Part shown: one piece after another, positions 7,578 through 16,780 of the stretch | How positions within the stretch are numbered: the stretch's first letter is position 1 | Layout of the letters: each line of letters starts with the position of its first letter | Notes under the pieces: model-generated | The model's database searches: none | Told to the model about the DNA's origin: nothing | Seen by the model: only the letters and a program-made list of their open reading frames with translations | From: Verrucomicrobiaceae bacterium | GTDB taxonomy: Bacteria; Verrucomicrobiota; Verrucomicrobiia; Verrucomicrobiales; Verrucomicrobiaceae | Reading direction: 5' to 3' | Assembly (NCBI GenBank): GCA_015075365.1 | Contig: JABTUN010000001.1 | Span: forward strand, 2,604,001-2,668,000 | Length of the DNA stretch: 64,000 nucleotides | Program-made: the position numbers and the translations under genes

Positions 7578-9821
7578 TTACTTTTTCTTCTTTGGATCGT
7601 CTTTTTTGAAGGGGCTGGTGATGGTGTTCCCCACCTTGCGCCAGAATCCGGGTTCTTCCTTCGGCGGGCTCTTCTTCCTGCTGTAGCTGCTGGTCTTTTT
7701 CGGAGCGGCCGCCGCCATCTTGGCGGCCTCCTCCTCCGCTTTCTTCGCCATGTCGGCCAGTTGTGTCTCGATCGCGGTCACGTCGAGCTTGCCGAGGCTG
7801 GTGGCGGACCAGGAGGCGGCGGAGAGCCTGCCATCCGCCGGGAGATCGCGTTTGGACTGCCATGCCTTGAGCGCCGCATGCGTGGCCTCGTTGTACTCGC
7901 CCTTCGGCTCCTCGGCGAGGCAGCCGTCGTTTTTCAACTCGGTCTGGAGCTGCTTGAGGGCCTCCTTCTGCACCTTCTCGTCTTTTCCTTCGAGCGGCGT
8001 GCCGGTGAACAGTTCCGCGACGGTTTTGAGGGCCGGCGCGGCGCGCTCCCTCTCCTCCTCTTTGCCTAGCTGTGTCTTCATGGCATCCGCAGCCGCGCGG
8101 TATTCCGACACTTTGGTGGAAACGCCGGGCGGCGTGTTTTTGATCAGCGACTCGTTGAACTCGGCAAGGCGTTTGATCTTCACCTGCGCTCCCTTGTCCT
8201 GAAGGGCCATGAAGGCGTTGAGGCCCTCAAATGCCTGCTGCTTTTCTGTCAGCCAGCGGGCGGTGCTTTCCTCCAGGTCCTTTGCCTTCGCCTGCCAGCC
8301 GGCCAGAGTTCGGCGCGCCTTGGCGAGCGGGTCCTGATAGTCGTCGATCTGGGGCGCATCCTCTTTGTCAAACTTCGTCACGAGACGCTGCCAGGCCTCG
8401 ACGCGGTCCGGGATGGCCGCGGCGCGGGAGATGGCCGTGGCGGTGGGGGAATCCACGTCCTTGTCCGTCTCGGACTCCCGCCGCACGGCGCGGTCCAGTT
8501 CATCCGCAAGGTCGAGCTGGCGCTGTTTGATCTGCCGGGCCTCCAGCTCGATGGTTTCCTTCTGATCTTTCCAAAAGGCCTGCCGTTCCTTCGCATGGGC
8601 AAGGAACACCACCTCGTCATTGGTGAAGGCGATCTGGTCGAACTGGTAGTCCGTGATGTACCTGCCCCAGGCCTTCTGCATTTTGTCGGCGAGGGCGGCA
8701 TCCGCCGTTTTGCCAGCCGCATCGGTGTCCTCGGCATCGAGCGTTGCCACGATCTGGCGGCGCTCCGCCAGTTTTTCCTCCGCCGGCACCATCCAGAAGT
8801 ACCAAAACGCCCCTGCGAGCAGGCCGAGGACCGCGGCGGCCTTCAAGATGTGGCCGATCCAGGAGTGGTCGCTATCACGCAGCCCTCCCAGCGCCTGGCC
8901 GACGGTGCCAGCCAGCGTCTGGCGGGCGGTGCCATGTTTGGTGTGCGTCGAGGTCCCGCTTTGCAACTGCTCCACGATGACGCTGGCGGACACGGGGCGT
9001 TTTTCGCGCTCTTTTTCCAGGCTCTGCGCGATCCATTGCTCCCAGGCTTTTGGCACGGCATCACCCTTGATGCCCAGCTCCGCGCGGCGCTCCGCGATCT
9101 TCGGCGGCACTTTTTTCTGAATTTGAAGAACGATGTTGCCTCCGGGGAAAACGGGCTTGCTGGTGAGCAACTCGTACATGCAGGCCGCGGCGGCATAGAG
9201 GTCGTCCTGGTGCACGGGTGTCTCGCCGGCGATCACCTGAGGGCTGAGGCCGGGCAGGGAGACAAACTCCGTGTCCGTGGGCGCCTTTTCCTCCCCGCCG
9301 AACACGCGCGAGGGCGCCAGGCCGAACTCCGCCACCTTCAACTGCCCCTGCGGGCTGATGAGCAGGTTCGCGAGTCGCAGGTCCTTGTGGACGAGTCCGC
9401 CCTTGGAGTTGGCGAACTCGAGCGCGGCATACAGATCACGAGCCCAGCGCTGGATCTCCGTCGTTTCAAAAGGGCGTCCGCTTTTTTCAGCCAGAAGAGC
9501 CGAGAGCGGCTTTGATTCAAAGTACTCCATCACAAATCCCGCCAGCTTTTCGTCTCCGACGAAGTCGAACACGCGCAGGATGCTCTGGTGGGTGAGGTCC
9601 ATGAGGCGGCCGATCTGCGCGCGCAGCTCCTGGAAGTGCGGGTAGTTTTTCAGCAGCTTGATGGCCACCTCCATGCCCAGCTTGTCATCACGGGCCAGCC
9701 ACACGTCCCCTTTGCGTCCGCTGCCCAGCAGGCGCTGCAGCACATAGCGGTCAAAAAGGCGCGCTCCGGGCGTGAAGGTGAGGATGGTGGCGCCGGCGTC
9801 GAGATCGGGAGGGGTGCTCAT
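7578..9821 (-). CDS. Membrane kinase-like protein, probable pseudokinase, with C-terminal PG_binding-like domain
   Basis: The 747-residue protein has a Hanks-type fold in residues 25-290, with glycine loop GSGRKG (33-38), K55 in VAIK and a complete C-lobe (LSPQVIAGE, DDLYAAAACMYELL). Key positions depart from active kinases. The catalytic loop reads VHKDLRLANLL (D147 and N152 kept, lysine replaced by arginine). The metal-binding DFG is EFG (165-167). By ungapped comparison with its neighbours, the helix-C glutamate position is Q69. A transmembrane helix (about 325-350) leads to a long charged, coiled-coil-prone region, a peptidoglycan-binding-like repeat (LKQLQTELKNDGCLAEE ... ALKAWQSKRDLPADGRLS) and a Lys-rich end. 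The kinase fold is certain. The loss of catalysis is inferred, because an EFG motif could retain weak activity. Confidence 0.92.
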   Translation of the reverse strand: MSTPPDLDAGATILTFTPGARLFDRYVLQRLLGSGRKGDVWLARDDKLGMEVAIKLLKNYPHFQELRAQIGRLMDLTHQSILRVFDFVGDEKLAGFVMEYFESKPLSALLAEKSGRPFETTEIQRWARDLYAALEFANSKGGLVHKDLRLANLLISPQGQLKVAEFGLAPSRVFGGEEKAPTDTEFVSLPGLSPQVIAGETPVHQDDLYAAAACMYELLTSKPVFPGGNIVLQIQKKVPPKIAERRAELGIKGDAVPKAWEQWIAQSLEKEREKRPVSASVIVEQLQSGTSTHTKHGTARQTLAGTVGQALGGLRDSDHSWIGHILKAAAVLGLLAGAFWYFWMVPAEEKLAERRQIVATLDAEDTDAAGKTADAALADKMQKAWGRYITDYQFDQIAFTNDEVVFLAHAKERQAFWKDQKETIELEARQIKQRQLDLADELDRAVRRESETDKDVDSPTATAISRAAAIPDRVEAWQRLVTKFDKEDAPQIDDYQDPLAKARRTLAGWQAKAKDLEESTARWLTEKQQAFEGLNAFMALQDKGAQVKIKRLAEFNESLIKNTPPGVSTKVSEYRAAADAMKTQLGKEEERERAAPALKTVAELFTGTPLEGKDEKVQKEALKQLQTELKNDGCLAEEPKGEYNEATHAALKAWQSKRDLPADGRLSAASWSATSLGKLDVTAIETQLADMAKKAEEEAAKMAAAAPKKTSSYSRKKSPPKEEPGFWRKVGNTITSPFKKDDPKKKK

Positions 9822-9869
9822 GGCGTTAGGGGCGGTTGCGGTGGGTGGAAACGAATCAAAACGGGAAAA

Positions 9870-11864
9870 TCAGCGGCCCATGAGGGAATTGCGTGTCCGG
9901 CCGATCTGCTCTCCAAACTGGAGCCACATCATGGCTTTTTGCACACCGGTGGGCGCCGTCACCTGGCCGCCGCCCTGGCTGGGCTGGCGCTGGTTGCTGC
10001 CGCCACCATGGTTGGTGGAGGCCACGGCGATGACCGGCTTCGTCTGGTCGATCTTCAGACGGCTGACGAGCGCGTCGTCAATGAGGCCGCTGGCCGGCAT
10101 CTGCTGCTTCTGCTGGTAGGCGATGAGAGCGTCATGCAGCTCCTTGCCATGCTTGCCGTCCACCTTGCCTTTGAACTGGCCGCTGGCGGCCAGCTCCTTC
10201 TGCACGCGCCGCACGATCTCCTCCTTTTCAGCCGCGCTCCAGGCGGCCATGTTTTTGGCGGCCACGACGAGATTGGGGGGCACCATCGTCGCCGGGCTTT
10301 CATTCAGCGCGATGAGCGCCCAGCGGTTGTACTCGGATGCTGCCTCCTCCTCGATGGCCTTGTGCTTCCTGCCGTAGGCCGCGTTGAAGCCGGCGCTCTG
10401 CACCTCGGTGAGAAACTTCTCCCACTCCTGCTTTTTCGAGCCGGCGTTGAGGTCATCGCGCTTCGCCGCGTCGCGCGGCACCACGATGGCGCCTTGCAGC
10501 CGCAGCACCTTCTGCTCGTATTCGGCCTGCTCGGCGTTTTCATCGTCCTCCGCCTGGCGGCGCTGTTTTTTCGCGTCGTTCTCCAGGCGGGTCCAGTTCT
10601 CATCACCTGCCACGGCCACAGACTTCAGCTTCGTGAGCAAGGAGTCCCAGAGCTCGCGGCGCTCCATGGCCGAGCTGAACTCCGCCGGGTCCGCTTTCTT
10701 CAGTTCCGCGATGTTTACGGTAAACTCGGCCAGATCGTAGCGCGCCTGCTTCTCCGCCTTCGTCTCTCCTTCCTCGCGCACGGCGGCCTGCTCGATCGCG
10801 CGCAACTTGCGCTCCTCCTCCGGCAGATAACGGCCGAAGTACCATCCCGCCGCCGAAATGACGATCGCAGCGGCGATGGCGAGCTTCGTGAAGGACATAC
10901 CGCCTTCTCCCTGGGCCGCTTTTCTCTTCGCCGCGCGCCGCGCCTTGGTTTCGCCTGAGCCACGCTTGAAGCGCAGGCCGCGCAGGCCGTCGCGGATTGC
11001 CTGGATGTCGGCGGGTCGCTCGCGGGGATTCTTTTCCAAACACGCGGCCACGACTTGCTCCCAAGCCTCGGGAATCGCCTCCCCTTGCACGCCGAACTCC
11101 TGACGACGCTCGCTCATGCGCGGCGGCACGCGGGACTCCACCTGCGTGGCGATGTCGCCCGTGTGGAAAGGCGGTTTGCCGGTGAGCAGTTCGTAAATGG
11201 TCGCTCCCACGGCATAGATGTCGTCAGAAGTGGATGGAGCCTCCCCCATGAGCTGCTGCGGGCTCATGTACACCAGCGTGCCGGCGGAGTTCAGCTTCAT
11301 GCTGATGCGGCTCATTGTGTCCTGAAGGTTTCGCGCGATGCCGAAGTCCGTGACCTTGAGCACATCGTCCTGGTTCACCATCAAGTTCGCCGGCTTCAGG
11401 TCACGATGCACCATTCCCACCGTCGTGTGCGCATACTCCAGCGCGTCGAGGAGCTGGCGGACGTATTTTTCCAGCCCCGCCGCCTCAAAGACCTGGTTCG
11501 GCTGGCTGCGGCGCATGGCGTCGAGATGCGGGCCGTTGACGAACTCCATCACGATGGCCGCGCTCTGGTTCTCCTCCACGAGGTCGTACATCGTCACCAC
11601 GTTCTGGTGGGAAAGGCGCATGCCGTTGCGCGTCTCCCGCCGCACGTCATGCAGCGCGGTCTGGTCTCCGGCCACGAGGTCCGGCATGAATTTGAGCGCC
11701 ACCTCGCGCGCCAGCGTCTGGTCATCCGCCAGCCACACCACGCCCATGCCGCCGCGCCCGAGGATGCGCTTTAGTTTGAAGCGGTTGAAGACGACGATGT
11801 CCTCGCCCAGGCCGACGCGGGTGGCCTGGAAATCGAGGTTGGAGGTTGTTCCAGTGGTGCTCAT
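9870..11864 (-). CDS. Membrane Ser/Thr protein kinase with C-terminal PG_binding-like domain
   Basis: The 664-residue protein starts at MSTTGTTSNLDF, matching the MST start of its downstream neighbour; in-frame bases upstream would add a low-quality Ser/Arg-rich extension. All catalytic elements are intact: LGRGGMGVV (35-43), K58, helix-C E77, HRD 153-155 with DLKPAN, DFG 173-175, YMSPQQLMGE. A single transmembrane helix (TKLAIAAAIVISAAGWYFG) follows a Lys/Arg-rich stop-transfer stretch at about 310-330. Outside the membrane there is a charged coiled-coil region, then a peptidoglycan-binding-like repeat (IVRRVQKELAASGQFKGKVDG ... ALIAYQQKQQMPASGLID) and a Gln/Gly-rich end. The next gene, a probable pseudokinase of the same architecture, follows after 48 bp. 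An active kinase paired with a catalytically weak partner could form a receptor-type heterodimer sensing the cell wall. Confidence 0.94.
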   Translation of the reverse strand: MSTTGTTSNLDFQATRVGLGEDIVVFNRFKLKRILGRGGMGVVWLADDQTLAREVALKFMPDLVAGDQTALHDVRRETRNGMRLSHQNVVTMYDLVEENQSAAIVMEFVNGPHLDAMRRSQPNQVFEAAGLEKYVRQLLDALEYAHTTVGMVHRDLKPANLMVNQDDVLKVTDFGIARNLQDTMSRISMKLNSAGTLVYMSPQQLMGEAPSTSDDIYAVGATIYELLTGKPPFHTGDIATQVESRVPPRMSERRQEFGVQGEAIPEAWEQVVAACLEKNPRERPADIQAIRDGLRGLRFKRGSGETKARRAAKRKAAQGEGGMSFTKLAIAAAIVISAAGWYFGRYLPEEERKLRAIEQAAVREEGETKAEKQARYDLAEFTVNIAELKKADPAEFSSAMERRELWDSLLTKLKSVAVAGDENWTRLENDAKKQRRQAEDDENAEQAEYEQKVLRLQGAIVVPRDAAKRDDLNAGSKKQEWEKFLTEVQSAGFNAAYGRKHKAIEEEAASEYNRWALIALNESPATMVPPNLVVAAKNMAAWSAAEKEEIVRRVQKELAASGQFKGKVDGKHGKELHDALIAYQQKQQMPASGLIDDALVSRLKIDQTKPVIAVASTNHGGGSNQRQPSQGGGQVTAPTGVQKAMMWLQFGEQIGRTRNSLMGR

Positions 11865-12082
11865 GGGACTTCGGGAGGAGAGTGTGGAAGAAGACGGACA
11901 AGATCGTAAGGACGACGACCAAGCACGCCAGTTATTGCAACTTTCGCGATGGGCCGTCAATCAGGCAGTCAAAGACGACCGCCCGGTCGTTTTCCGGTTA
12001 CCCGGATCCTTTTCGATTGTGACAAAAATCCGCCGGAAAATTTTCTGGAGGCCCTCTTTCGCAGGATGACACCCGCATCCTC
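11865..12082. promoter_or_regulatory. Divergent promoter region, kinase / L,D-transpeptidase
   Basis: This 218-bp region between divergent genes contains GGTTACCCGGA (11996-12006), TTGTGACAAAAA (12017-12028) and CTTTCGC (12056-12062), ending in the transpeptidase start. The same three blocks occur in the same order at 44007-44085. TTGTGACA resembles a -35 element; no convincing -10 was found. Function is inferred. Confidence 0.4.
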
Positions 12083-13285
12083 ATGAAACTCCTCCCTGCG
12101 CTCGCCCTGCTCATCCTTGTGACTTCTCTTCCCGCCGCGGAGACCCATCTCGTGGTCAAAGGTGACACCCTCCACCGCATCGCCCGCCAGCATGGCTGCA
12201 CGGTGACCGTGCTCAAGGAGATCAACGGCCTGAAGAGTGATCTCATCCGCCTCGGCCAGGTCTTGAAGCTGCCAGAGACCCTTCCCGCGCCCGCTCTGGC
12301 TCCGGTTCCGCCTCCTGCTCCCGTGCCCACCACGCTCTCCGACCGCCTCCAGGCGCTCCATGCCGGGGACCGCTTCAAAGTGCAGTTGTTCCTCGACGAT
12401 GAGCTCTTCGCACCGGGCAAGGTGGACGGCCTCACGGGTGAGTTCACCACCAAGGCCGCTGAACGGTGGATCGCCGCCGCGCCAGGACGTGACTTTGACG
12501 CCTTGCTCCGACAAGCACGCGAAAAAATCACCGCCACGCAGCAAGCGTTCACCATTCCGGAATCAGCGGCGAAACTCATCGGCGTCGTGCCCGCCAAGAC
12601 CGAGGAAAAAGCCGCTCTCACCGCGCTGCCCTACGAAACGCTGGCTGAGTACACCGCCGAGCGCTTCCACACTGATCTCTCCACGCTCCGCCGTCTCAAT
12701 CCAGGCCTCGACATCATCCTGTTGAAGGTCGGCGACACCTTGCAGGTGCCCGCCGTGAAGCCCTTCTGCATCGAATCCTGGCCGGACAAAAGCGTCAGCG
12801 CCCGCACCGCCCCGGAGGGCATCCATCTGCGCATCCAGCACGATGCGCGCATGATTGAGGTGCTGCGCGCCGATGGCACGCCGCGCGCCGCCTTTCCCGT
12901 CACCGTCAGCCCGAAGCCAGAGCACCGCCGCACGGGTGAATGGTACATCCGCAGCCTCACAGCCAATCCAACTTTTCTCTGGGATGACGAGCTGCTCAAA
13001 AATGGCGTCAAGGGCACGAAGCAGCACCTCCTCCCGCCCGGCCCGAACAACCCCGTCGGCATCCTCTGGCTTGAGATCGAGCCTGTTGGCGGCCCGGAGG
13101 CTCACATCGGCATCCACGGCACCGCCGACCCCGCCCGCATCGGCCGCAACCACAGCAGCGGCTGCATCCGCCTCGCCAACTGGGACATCGTCCGCCTCGC
13201 AAAGCTGGTGGGCAAAGGCACACGGGTGGCGTGGACCCAACTTGAAACGCAAACACCCGCACTGGCAGCAGCCACAAGCCACTGA
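12083..13285 (+). CDS. Secreted L,D-transpeptidase (YkuD) with LysM domains
   Basis: The 400-residue protein has a signal peptide (MKLLPALALLILVTSLPAAE). A first LysM (about 22-65, VVKGDTLHRIARQHG to LGQVLKLP), a middle region with a possible second binding module, and another LysM (about 190-230, ending LLKVGDTLQVP) precede a YkuD domain (about 245-390). The catalytic signature is present: H345 in GIHGTADPARIGRNHSSGCIRL-type context, with Ser-Ser-Gly-Cys and the nucleophile C361. YkuD enzymes make 3-3 peptidoglycan cross-links or attach proteins to the stem peptide in the periplasm. The gene diverges from the kinase at 9870-11864, which carries its own peptidoglycan-binding-like domain, and precedes an FHA protein, so it is a plausible wall-remodelling output of this locus. 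Confidence 0.93.
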   Translation: MKLLPALALLILVTSLPAAETHLVVKGDTLHRIARQHGCTVTVLKEINGLKSDLIRLGQVLKLPETLPAPALAPVPPPAPVPTTLSDRLQALHAGDRFKVQLFLDDELFAPGKVDGLTGEFTTKAAERWIAAAPGRDFDALLRQAREKITATQQAFTIPESAAKLIGVVPAKTEEKAALTALPYETLAEYTAERFHTDLSTLRRLNPGLDIILLKVGDTLQVPAVKPFCIESWPDKSVSARTAPEGIHLRIQHDARMIEVLRADGTPRAAFPVTVSPKPEHRRTGEWYIRSLTANPTFLWDDELLKNGVKGTKQHLLPPGPNNPVGILWLEIEPVGGPEAHIGIHGTADPARIGRNHSSGCIRLANWDIVRLAKLVGKGTRVAWTQLETQTPALAAATSH

Positions 13286-13293
13286 GAGTTGGC

Positions 13294-13317
13294 AAAACTT
13301 CCCGCTGGCCTCTTTCC
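13294..13317 (+). promoter_or_regulatory. Second exact copy of the 24-bp upstream element
   Basis: This is identical over 24 bases to 2137-2160 and ends 49 bp before the next start codon. It is followed by GGTTCGC, like the GTTTCGC following the first copy. Looser versions (TTCCCGC...GGCTCTTTC...TTTCG) appear at 25189-25220 upstream of the PBP gene. Confidence 0.45.
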
Positions 13318-13366
13318 CGCCGGTTCGCTAAAACCGCCTTCAGACCTTCTCACTTCTCCCTCAGCC

Positions 13367-15034
13367 ATGAACTCCCCCGTCCTCGTCCGTCGTCTCACCG
13401 GCATGCAAAAAGGCAAAGACGAGCACCTGCAAACGCAGGAGCTCTCGTTCGGCACCGGCGCCAACAACACGATCCGCTTTGATCCCACCTGGGATCGCGG
13501 CGTGGGCACCTCCCACGCGCGCATCTGGTGTGATGAACGGGGGGCATGGTGGCTGAAGGACACGGGCAGTAGCACGGGCACCTTCATCAACGGCCAGCGC
13601 ATCACCATGCAGCGGCAGGTCGGCGGCAGCTTTGTCATGGAACTGGGCCAGGGAGGACCGAAGGTGGAGATTACCCTGCCGGGTGAGATGCCGCGTGGTG
13701 CTGCCGCGCCCGGTGTGCGTCCCGGCGCGGCGCGCGGGGCCTCCGGCGGCGGCATGAAGTGGCTGGCGCTGGCCGCGTGCGCGGCGCTGCTGGGCGCTGG
13801 CGCGTGGTTTTTCATGAAGAATGGCGGAAACATCGGTGTCACGTCGATCGGCCCCGGTGAAGCACCGGAGTCTGGCGCGGCGGGCGAAGGCAATGGCCCC
13901 TGGACTCCCCAGGTGGACATGGGCGGACAGATCTTTCCGTCCTATCTGGTCGCGATCGCCACCATGAACCAGGCGGAACTTCCCAATGCGCGCGTGCCTC
14001 ACCGCCTGGGGGACCCTGGCGGCATCATGTGTGTGAAGGTGACCAGCCCGGCGGACAAGGCCAAAATCCGTGTGAGGGTGGATGCCAACTCGGTCATCAA
14101 AGGGGGCGGCATCGAGGTGGAACTCCCCAAGAAGGGGGAAACCTACCGTGTGTATCCCAAGGTGGACTACTTGTATGAGGCGCTGCTCAAAGTGCGCCAG
14201 GCCATCCCATTGACACTCACCATGCGGGTCGCGCTCGATGGCGTCGAGGAGAGCAGGGCGCTCACCGTCCGCCTGTGCTCGATCAACGACTGCCCGTTCG
14301 TGGTGAGGGACGACGCATCTCCGGACGGGCAGGGGGCGGCGCTGTGCTCATGGATGTTCGCCGCGTATGTGAACGAGAACCATCCGTATTCCGAGGAGAT
14401 ACGCAAAGAGGCCCTCAAGAGCGGGACCATCACCGCTTTTGACGGCTACCAAAGCGGCGAACCCGGGGTCGTGCTGAACCAGGTGTTCTCCATCTGGAAC
14501 GTGCTCCAGCAGCGCGGTGTGCGCTACAGCAACGTGACCACCACGTCCGGGAACAATGAGGATGTGATGGCCCAGCAGGTCCGCTTCGTTGACCAGACCA
14601 TCAACAGCTCCCAGGCCAACTGCGTGGACGGTTCCGTCATCTTCGCGTCCATTCTAAGACAGATCGGCATCGAGCCGGTCCTGGTGCTGGTGCCCGGGCA
14701 CATGTTTGCCGGGTTCTATCTCAAGGAGGGGGATCCGGGTTCCCTGGCATTTTTGGAGACCACGTTGATGGGAAAGACAGACCTGAGCCAGATCGGCAGC
14801 TTGAAAGGCCTGCCGCCGCCCGTCCAGTCGGGAGTCGAGGCGATCCGGGGCAAGGCGATGTCCGACGCGCAGATGTCAGCATCCGCCCAGTCGTTCATCG
14901 GCGCTCTTGATGCCGGCATGAAGCAATTCGTGAAGCACAAGCCGGCTATCGATAAAGGGCAGGGCATGGCCGGGTTGGTTGAAATTCAAGATGCTCGGAA
15001 ACGCGGGGTCATGCCGATCGCATATCAGCCCTGA
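13367..15034 (+). CDS. FHA-domain membrane protein with extracytoplasmic transglutaminase-like domain
   Basis: The 555-residue protein begins MNSPVLVRRLTGMQKGKDE, a compact start on an FHA domain (about 1-100: SFGTGANNTIRFD, TSHARI, GSSTGTFINGQRI). A Gly/Ala-rich linker and one transmembrane helix (about 130-150, MKWLALAACAALLGAGAWFF) follow. The outer part ends in a papain-fold transglutaminase-like region with C419 in NCVDGSVIFASILRQ and H445 in VPGHMFAGFYL; a following acidic residue (FLETT) could complete a triad. The N-terminal FHA domain should lie in the cytoplasm and read kinase phosphorylation, with the cysteine domain outside. This connects the phospho-signal to a thiol enzyme acting in the periplasm or on cell-wall peptides. 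The substrate is unknown, and the transglutaminase call rests on the Cys/His motif order. Confidence 0.88.
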   Translation: MNSPVLVRRLTGMQKGKDEHLQTQELSFGTGANNTIRFDPTWDRGVGTSHARIWCDERGAWWLKDTGSSTGTFINGQRITMQRQVGGSFVMELGQGGPKVEITLPGEMPRGAAAPGVRPGAARGASGGGMKWLALAACAALLGAGAWFFMKNGGNIGVTSIGPGEAPESGAAGEGNGPWTPQVDMGGQIFPSYLVAIATMNQAELPNARVPHRLGDPGGIMCVKVTSPADKAKIRVRVDANSVIKGGGIEVELPKKGETYRVYPKVDYLYEALLKVRQAIPLTLTMRVALDGVEESRALTVRLCSINDCPFVVRDDASPDGQGAALCSWMFAAYVNENHPYSEEIRKEALKSGTITAFDGYQSGEPGVVLNQVFSIWNVLQQRGVRYSNVTTTSGNNEDVMAQQVRFVDQTINSSQANCVDGSVIFASILRQIGIEPVLVLVPGHMFAGFYLKEGDPGSLAFLETTLMGKTDLSQIGSLKGLPPPVQSGVEAIRGKAMSDAQMSASAQSFIGALDAGMKQFVKHKPAIDKGQGMAGLVEIQDARKRGVMPIAYQP

Positions 15035-15097
15035 TGTGGCCGGATGCCTTGTCAGGCGCCCTTCGCACTTCGGATTTCCTCATCTGTCATTCCCTCC

Positions 15098-16765
15098 ATG
15101 CCCCTCGATCCTTTCCTTGCCCAATCGCAGGACCACGGCGGTTCGCAAATGCCTTCGCTGAAGGCGGGGCAGGTGCTGTTCAACGGGCGCTATGAATTGA
15201 AACGGCCTCTCGGCGTGGGCGGCATGGGCATGGTGTGGCTGGCGCGGGATCACACGGAGCTGATCGAGGTGGCGCTGAAGTTCCTGCCCAGCGTCCTCGT
15301 GCTCCAAGACCGCGAGATGCAGCGCCTGCGCGATGAAGTGCGCGCGGGCAAGGAACTGCGCCATCCGCGCCTCGTGGCGACGTATGGGATGGAGAAGGAG
15401 AACGGCATCGCCGCCATCGTGATGGAGTTTGTCGATGGACAGACGCTCAAAGAAAAGCTCGAGGACCACCCGCGCGGCTTTTTCGAGCCGGAGGAGATCC
15501 GCGGCTGGGTGAAGGACATGACCGACGGCCTCACCTACCTGCACGAGGAGGCGAAACGCATCCACCGCGACCTCAAACCCGCGAATGTGATGATCGACAC
15601 GCAAGGGCGCGCAAAGCTGATGGACTTCGGCATCAGCCACCGGATCAAAGAGGGCGTGAGCCGTCACAGCAAGACCAGCGAAGGCCAGGCGGACTCCAGC
15701 AGCAGCACACTGGCTTACGCGAGCCCGCAGCAGATCACCGGCAAGCCCGCCTCCGCTGCCGATGACGTGTACAGCCTCGGCGCGACGGTTTATGAGCTGC
15801 TCACCGGCACGCCGCCGTTCTTCCGCGGCGGCATCGACGCGGTGCGCGGACAGATCAAGGACGAGCCGCCAGTGCCGATCATGGAGCGGCGCGAGGAACT
15901 CGTGCAGGAGGGCGTGAATCCGAGCAAAGGAGAAACGGTGCGCGCCAGTATCGCGCAGGCGGTCATGGCCTGTCTTGCCAAAGACCGCGGGAAACGCCCT
16001 GCAACCACCGCGGCGCTCTGGCACAGCTTTGATCCAGCGGCCAAACCTGCGGACATGGAGACGGAGCCACGCAAAAAAGCCACCAGGCAGCGCGACACAT
16101 CGGCAGACGCCTCCCCGGCCAAGGAAACCGGCGCCAAGGCGGCTGAAGAGGCCGAGGCACGCAAACAGGCCAAAAAACAAAAGGAGGACCTCAAGCAGGC
16201 GGACCTCGACCGCGTCGTGAAGCGTGCGGAGGAACGCTGGCGCAGCACCACGTCGCAAAACGAGGCGTTTCCGCCCTCGCCCATCCTGACACCGCCGGTT
16301 CCACCGACAAACCCGCCCGATGCCGCGCCCGCAGCGCCGGGAAAGAAGCTGGAGGACATCAACTACTGGGGCTGCTGCATCTGGATGGGTGTGGCGGCCT
16401 CCGTCGCCGCCGCCATCGAGCAGCTCGTAAAGGGAACGACCTTCAGTTGGGACAGCACACTTGGCATCGGCTTTGGCACAGCCCTCGTCCTCGGCCCGTG
16501 CCTGATCATGCCGGTGTATGTTTTCATCCGCGCCTTGTTCGACAAGGACACCGGCGCGGCGACTTCAAAGCTGGTGCTTGTTTCCATGGATGAAAACCGC
16601 AAGGCGGCGCTGGTGAAGGAGGTGCGCGAGCTCACCGGCCTGGGCCTGGCGGAGGCCAAGGCGCTCGTCGAAACGCGCGGCGCTCAGATCAAGGTCAGCC
16701 CGCAAGAGCTTGAGTCGATCAAGAAGCGTCTTGAGGCCGCGGGTGCCAGGGTGGAGGTCGGATGA
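15098..16765 (+). CDS. Ser/Thr protein kinase fused to two membrane helices and an L7/L12 C-terminal-like domain
   Basis: The 555-residue protein starts at [15 protein letters not shown], collinear with the paralogue at 2212. The kinase domain is complete: [25 protein letters not shown]176-[13 protein letters not shown] charged Lys/Glu linker (about 325-380) and a Pro-rich stretch lead to two hydrophobic helices ([20 protein letters not shown] and a second through [15 protein letters not shown]). The last 66 residues read [20 protein letters not shown], then [11 protein letters not shown] and a final [11 protein letters not shown]. This matches the ribosomal protein L7/L12 C-terminal domain (vIKavReiTGLGLkEAKdlVE...LeeaGAeVel). 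In ribosomes that domain contacts translational GTPases; its role in this fusion is unknown. With two helices both ends are probably cytoplasmic. Confidence 0.94.
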   Translation: MPLDPFLAQSQDHGGSQMPSLKAGQVLFNGRYELKRPLGVGGMGMVWLARDHTELIEVALKFLPSVLVLQDREMQRLRDEVRAGKELRHPRLVATYGMEKENGIAAIVMEFVDGQTLKEKLEDHPRGFFEPEEIRGWVKDMTDGLTYLHEEAKRIHRDLKPANVMIDTQGRAKLMDFGISHRIKEGVSRHSKTSEGQADSSSSTLAYASPQQITGKPASAADDVYSLGATVYELLTGTPPFFRGGIDAVRGQIKDEPPVPIMERREELVQEGVNPSKGETVRASIAQAVMACLAKDRGKRPATTAALWHSFDPAAKPADMETEPRKKATRQRDTSADASPAKETGAKAAEEAEARKQAKKQKEDLKQADLDRVVKRAEERWRSTTSQNEAFPPSPILTPPVPPTNPPDAAPAAPGKKLEDINYWGCCIWMGVAASVAAAIEQLVKGTTFSWDSTLGIGFGTALVLGPCLIMPVYVFIRALFDKDTGAATSKLVLVSMDENRKAALVKEVRELTGLGLAEAKALVETRGAQIKVSPQELESIKKRLEAAGARVEVG

Positions 16766-16780
16766 AGCGGCGGCGCGGAT

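Noticed and set aside
6066..8069. Long plus-strand open frame across the FHA gene and the end of the pseudokinase gene
   Set aside because: It is fully antisense to two well-supported genes, and its Arg/Gly/His-rich translation has no domain or hydrophobic pattern; high GC keeps opposite frames open.
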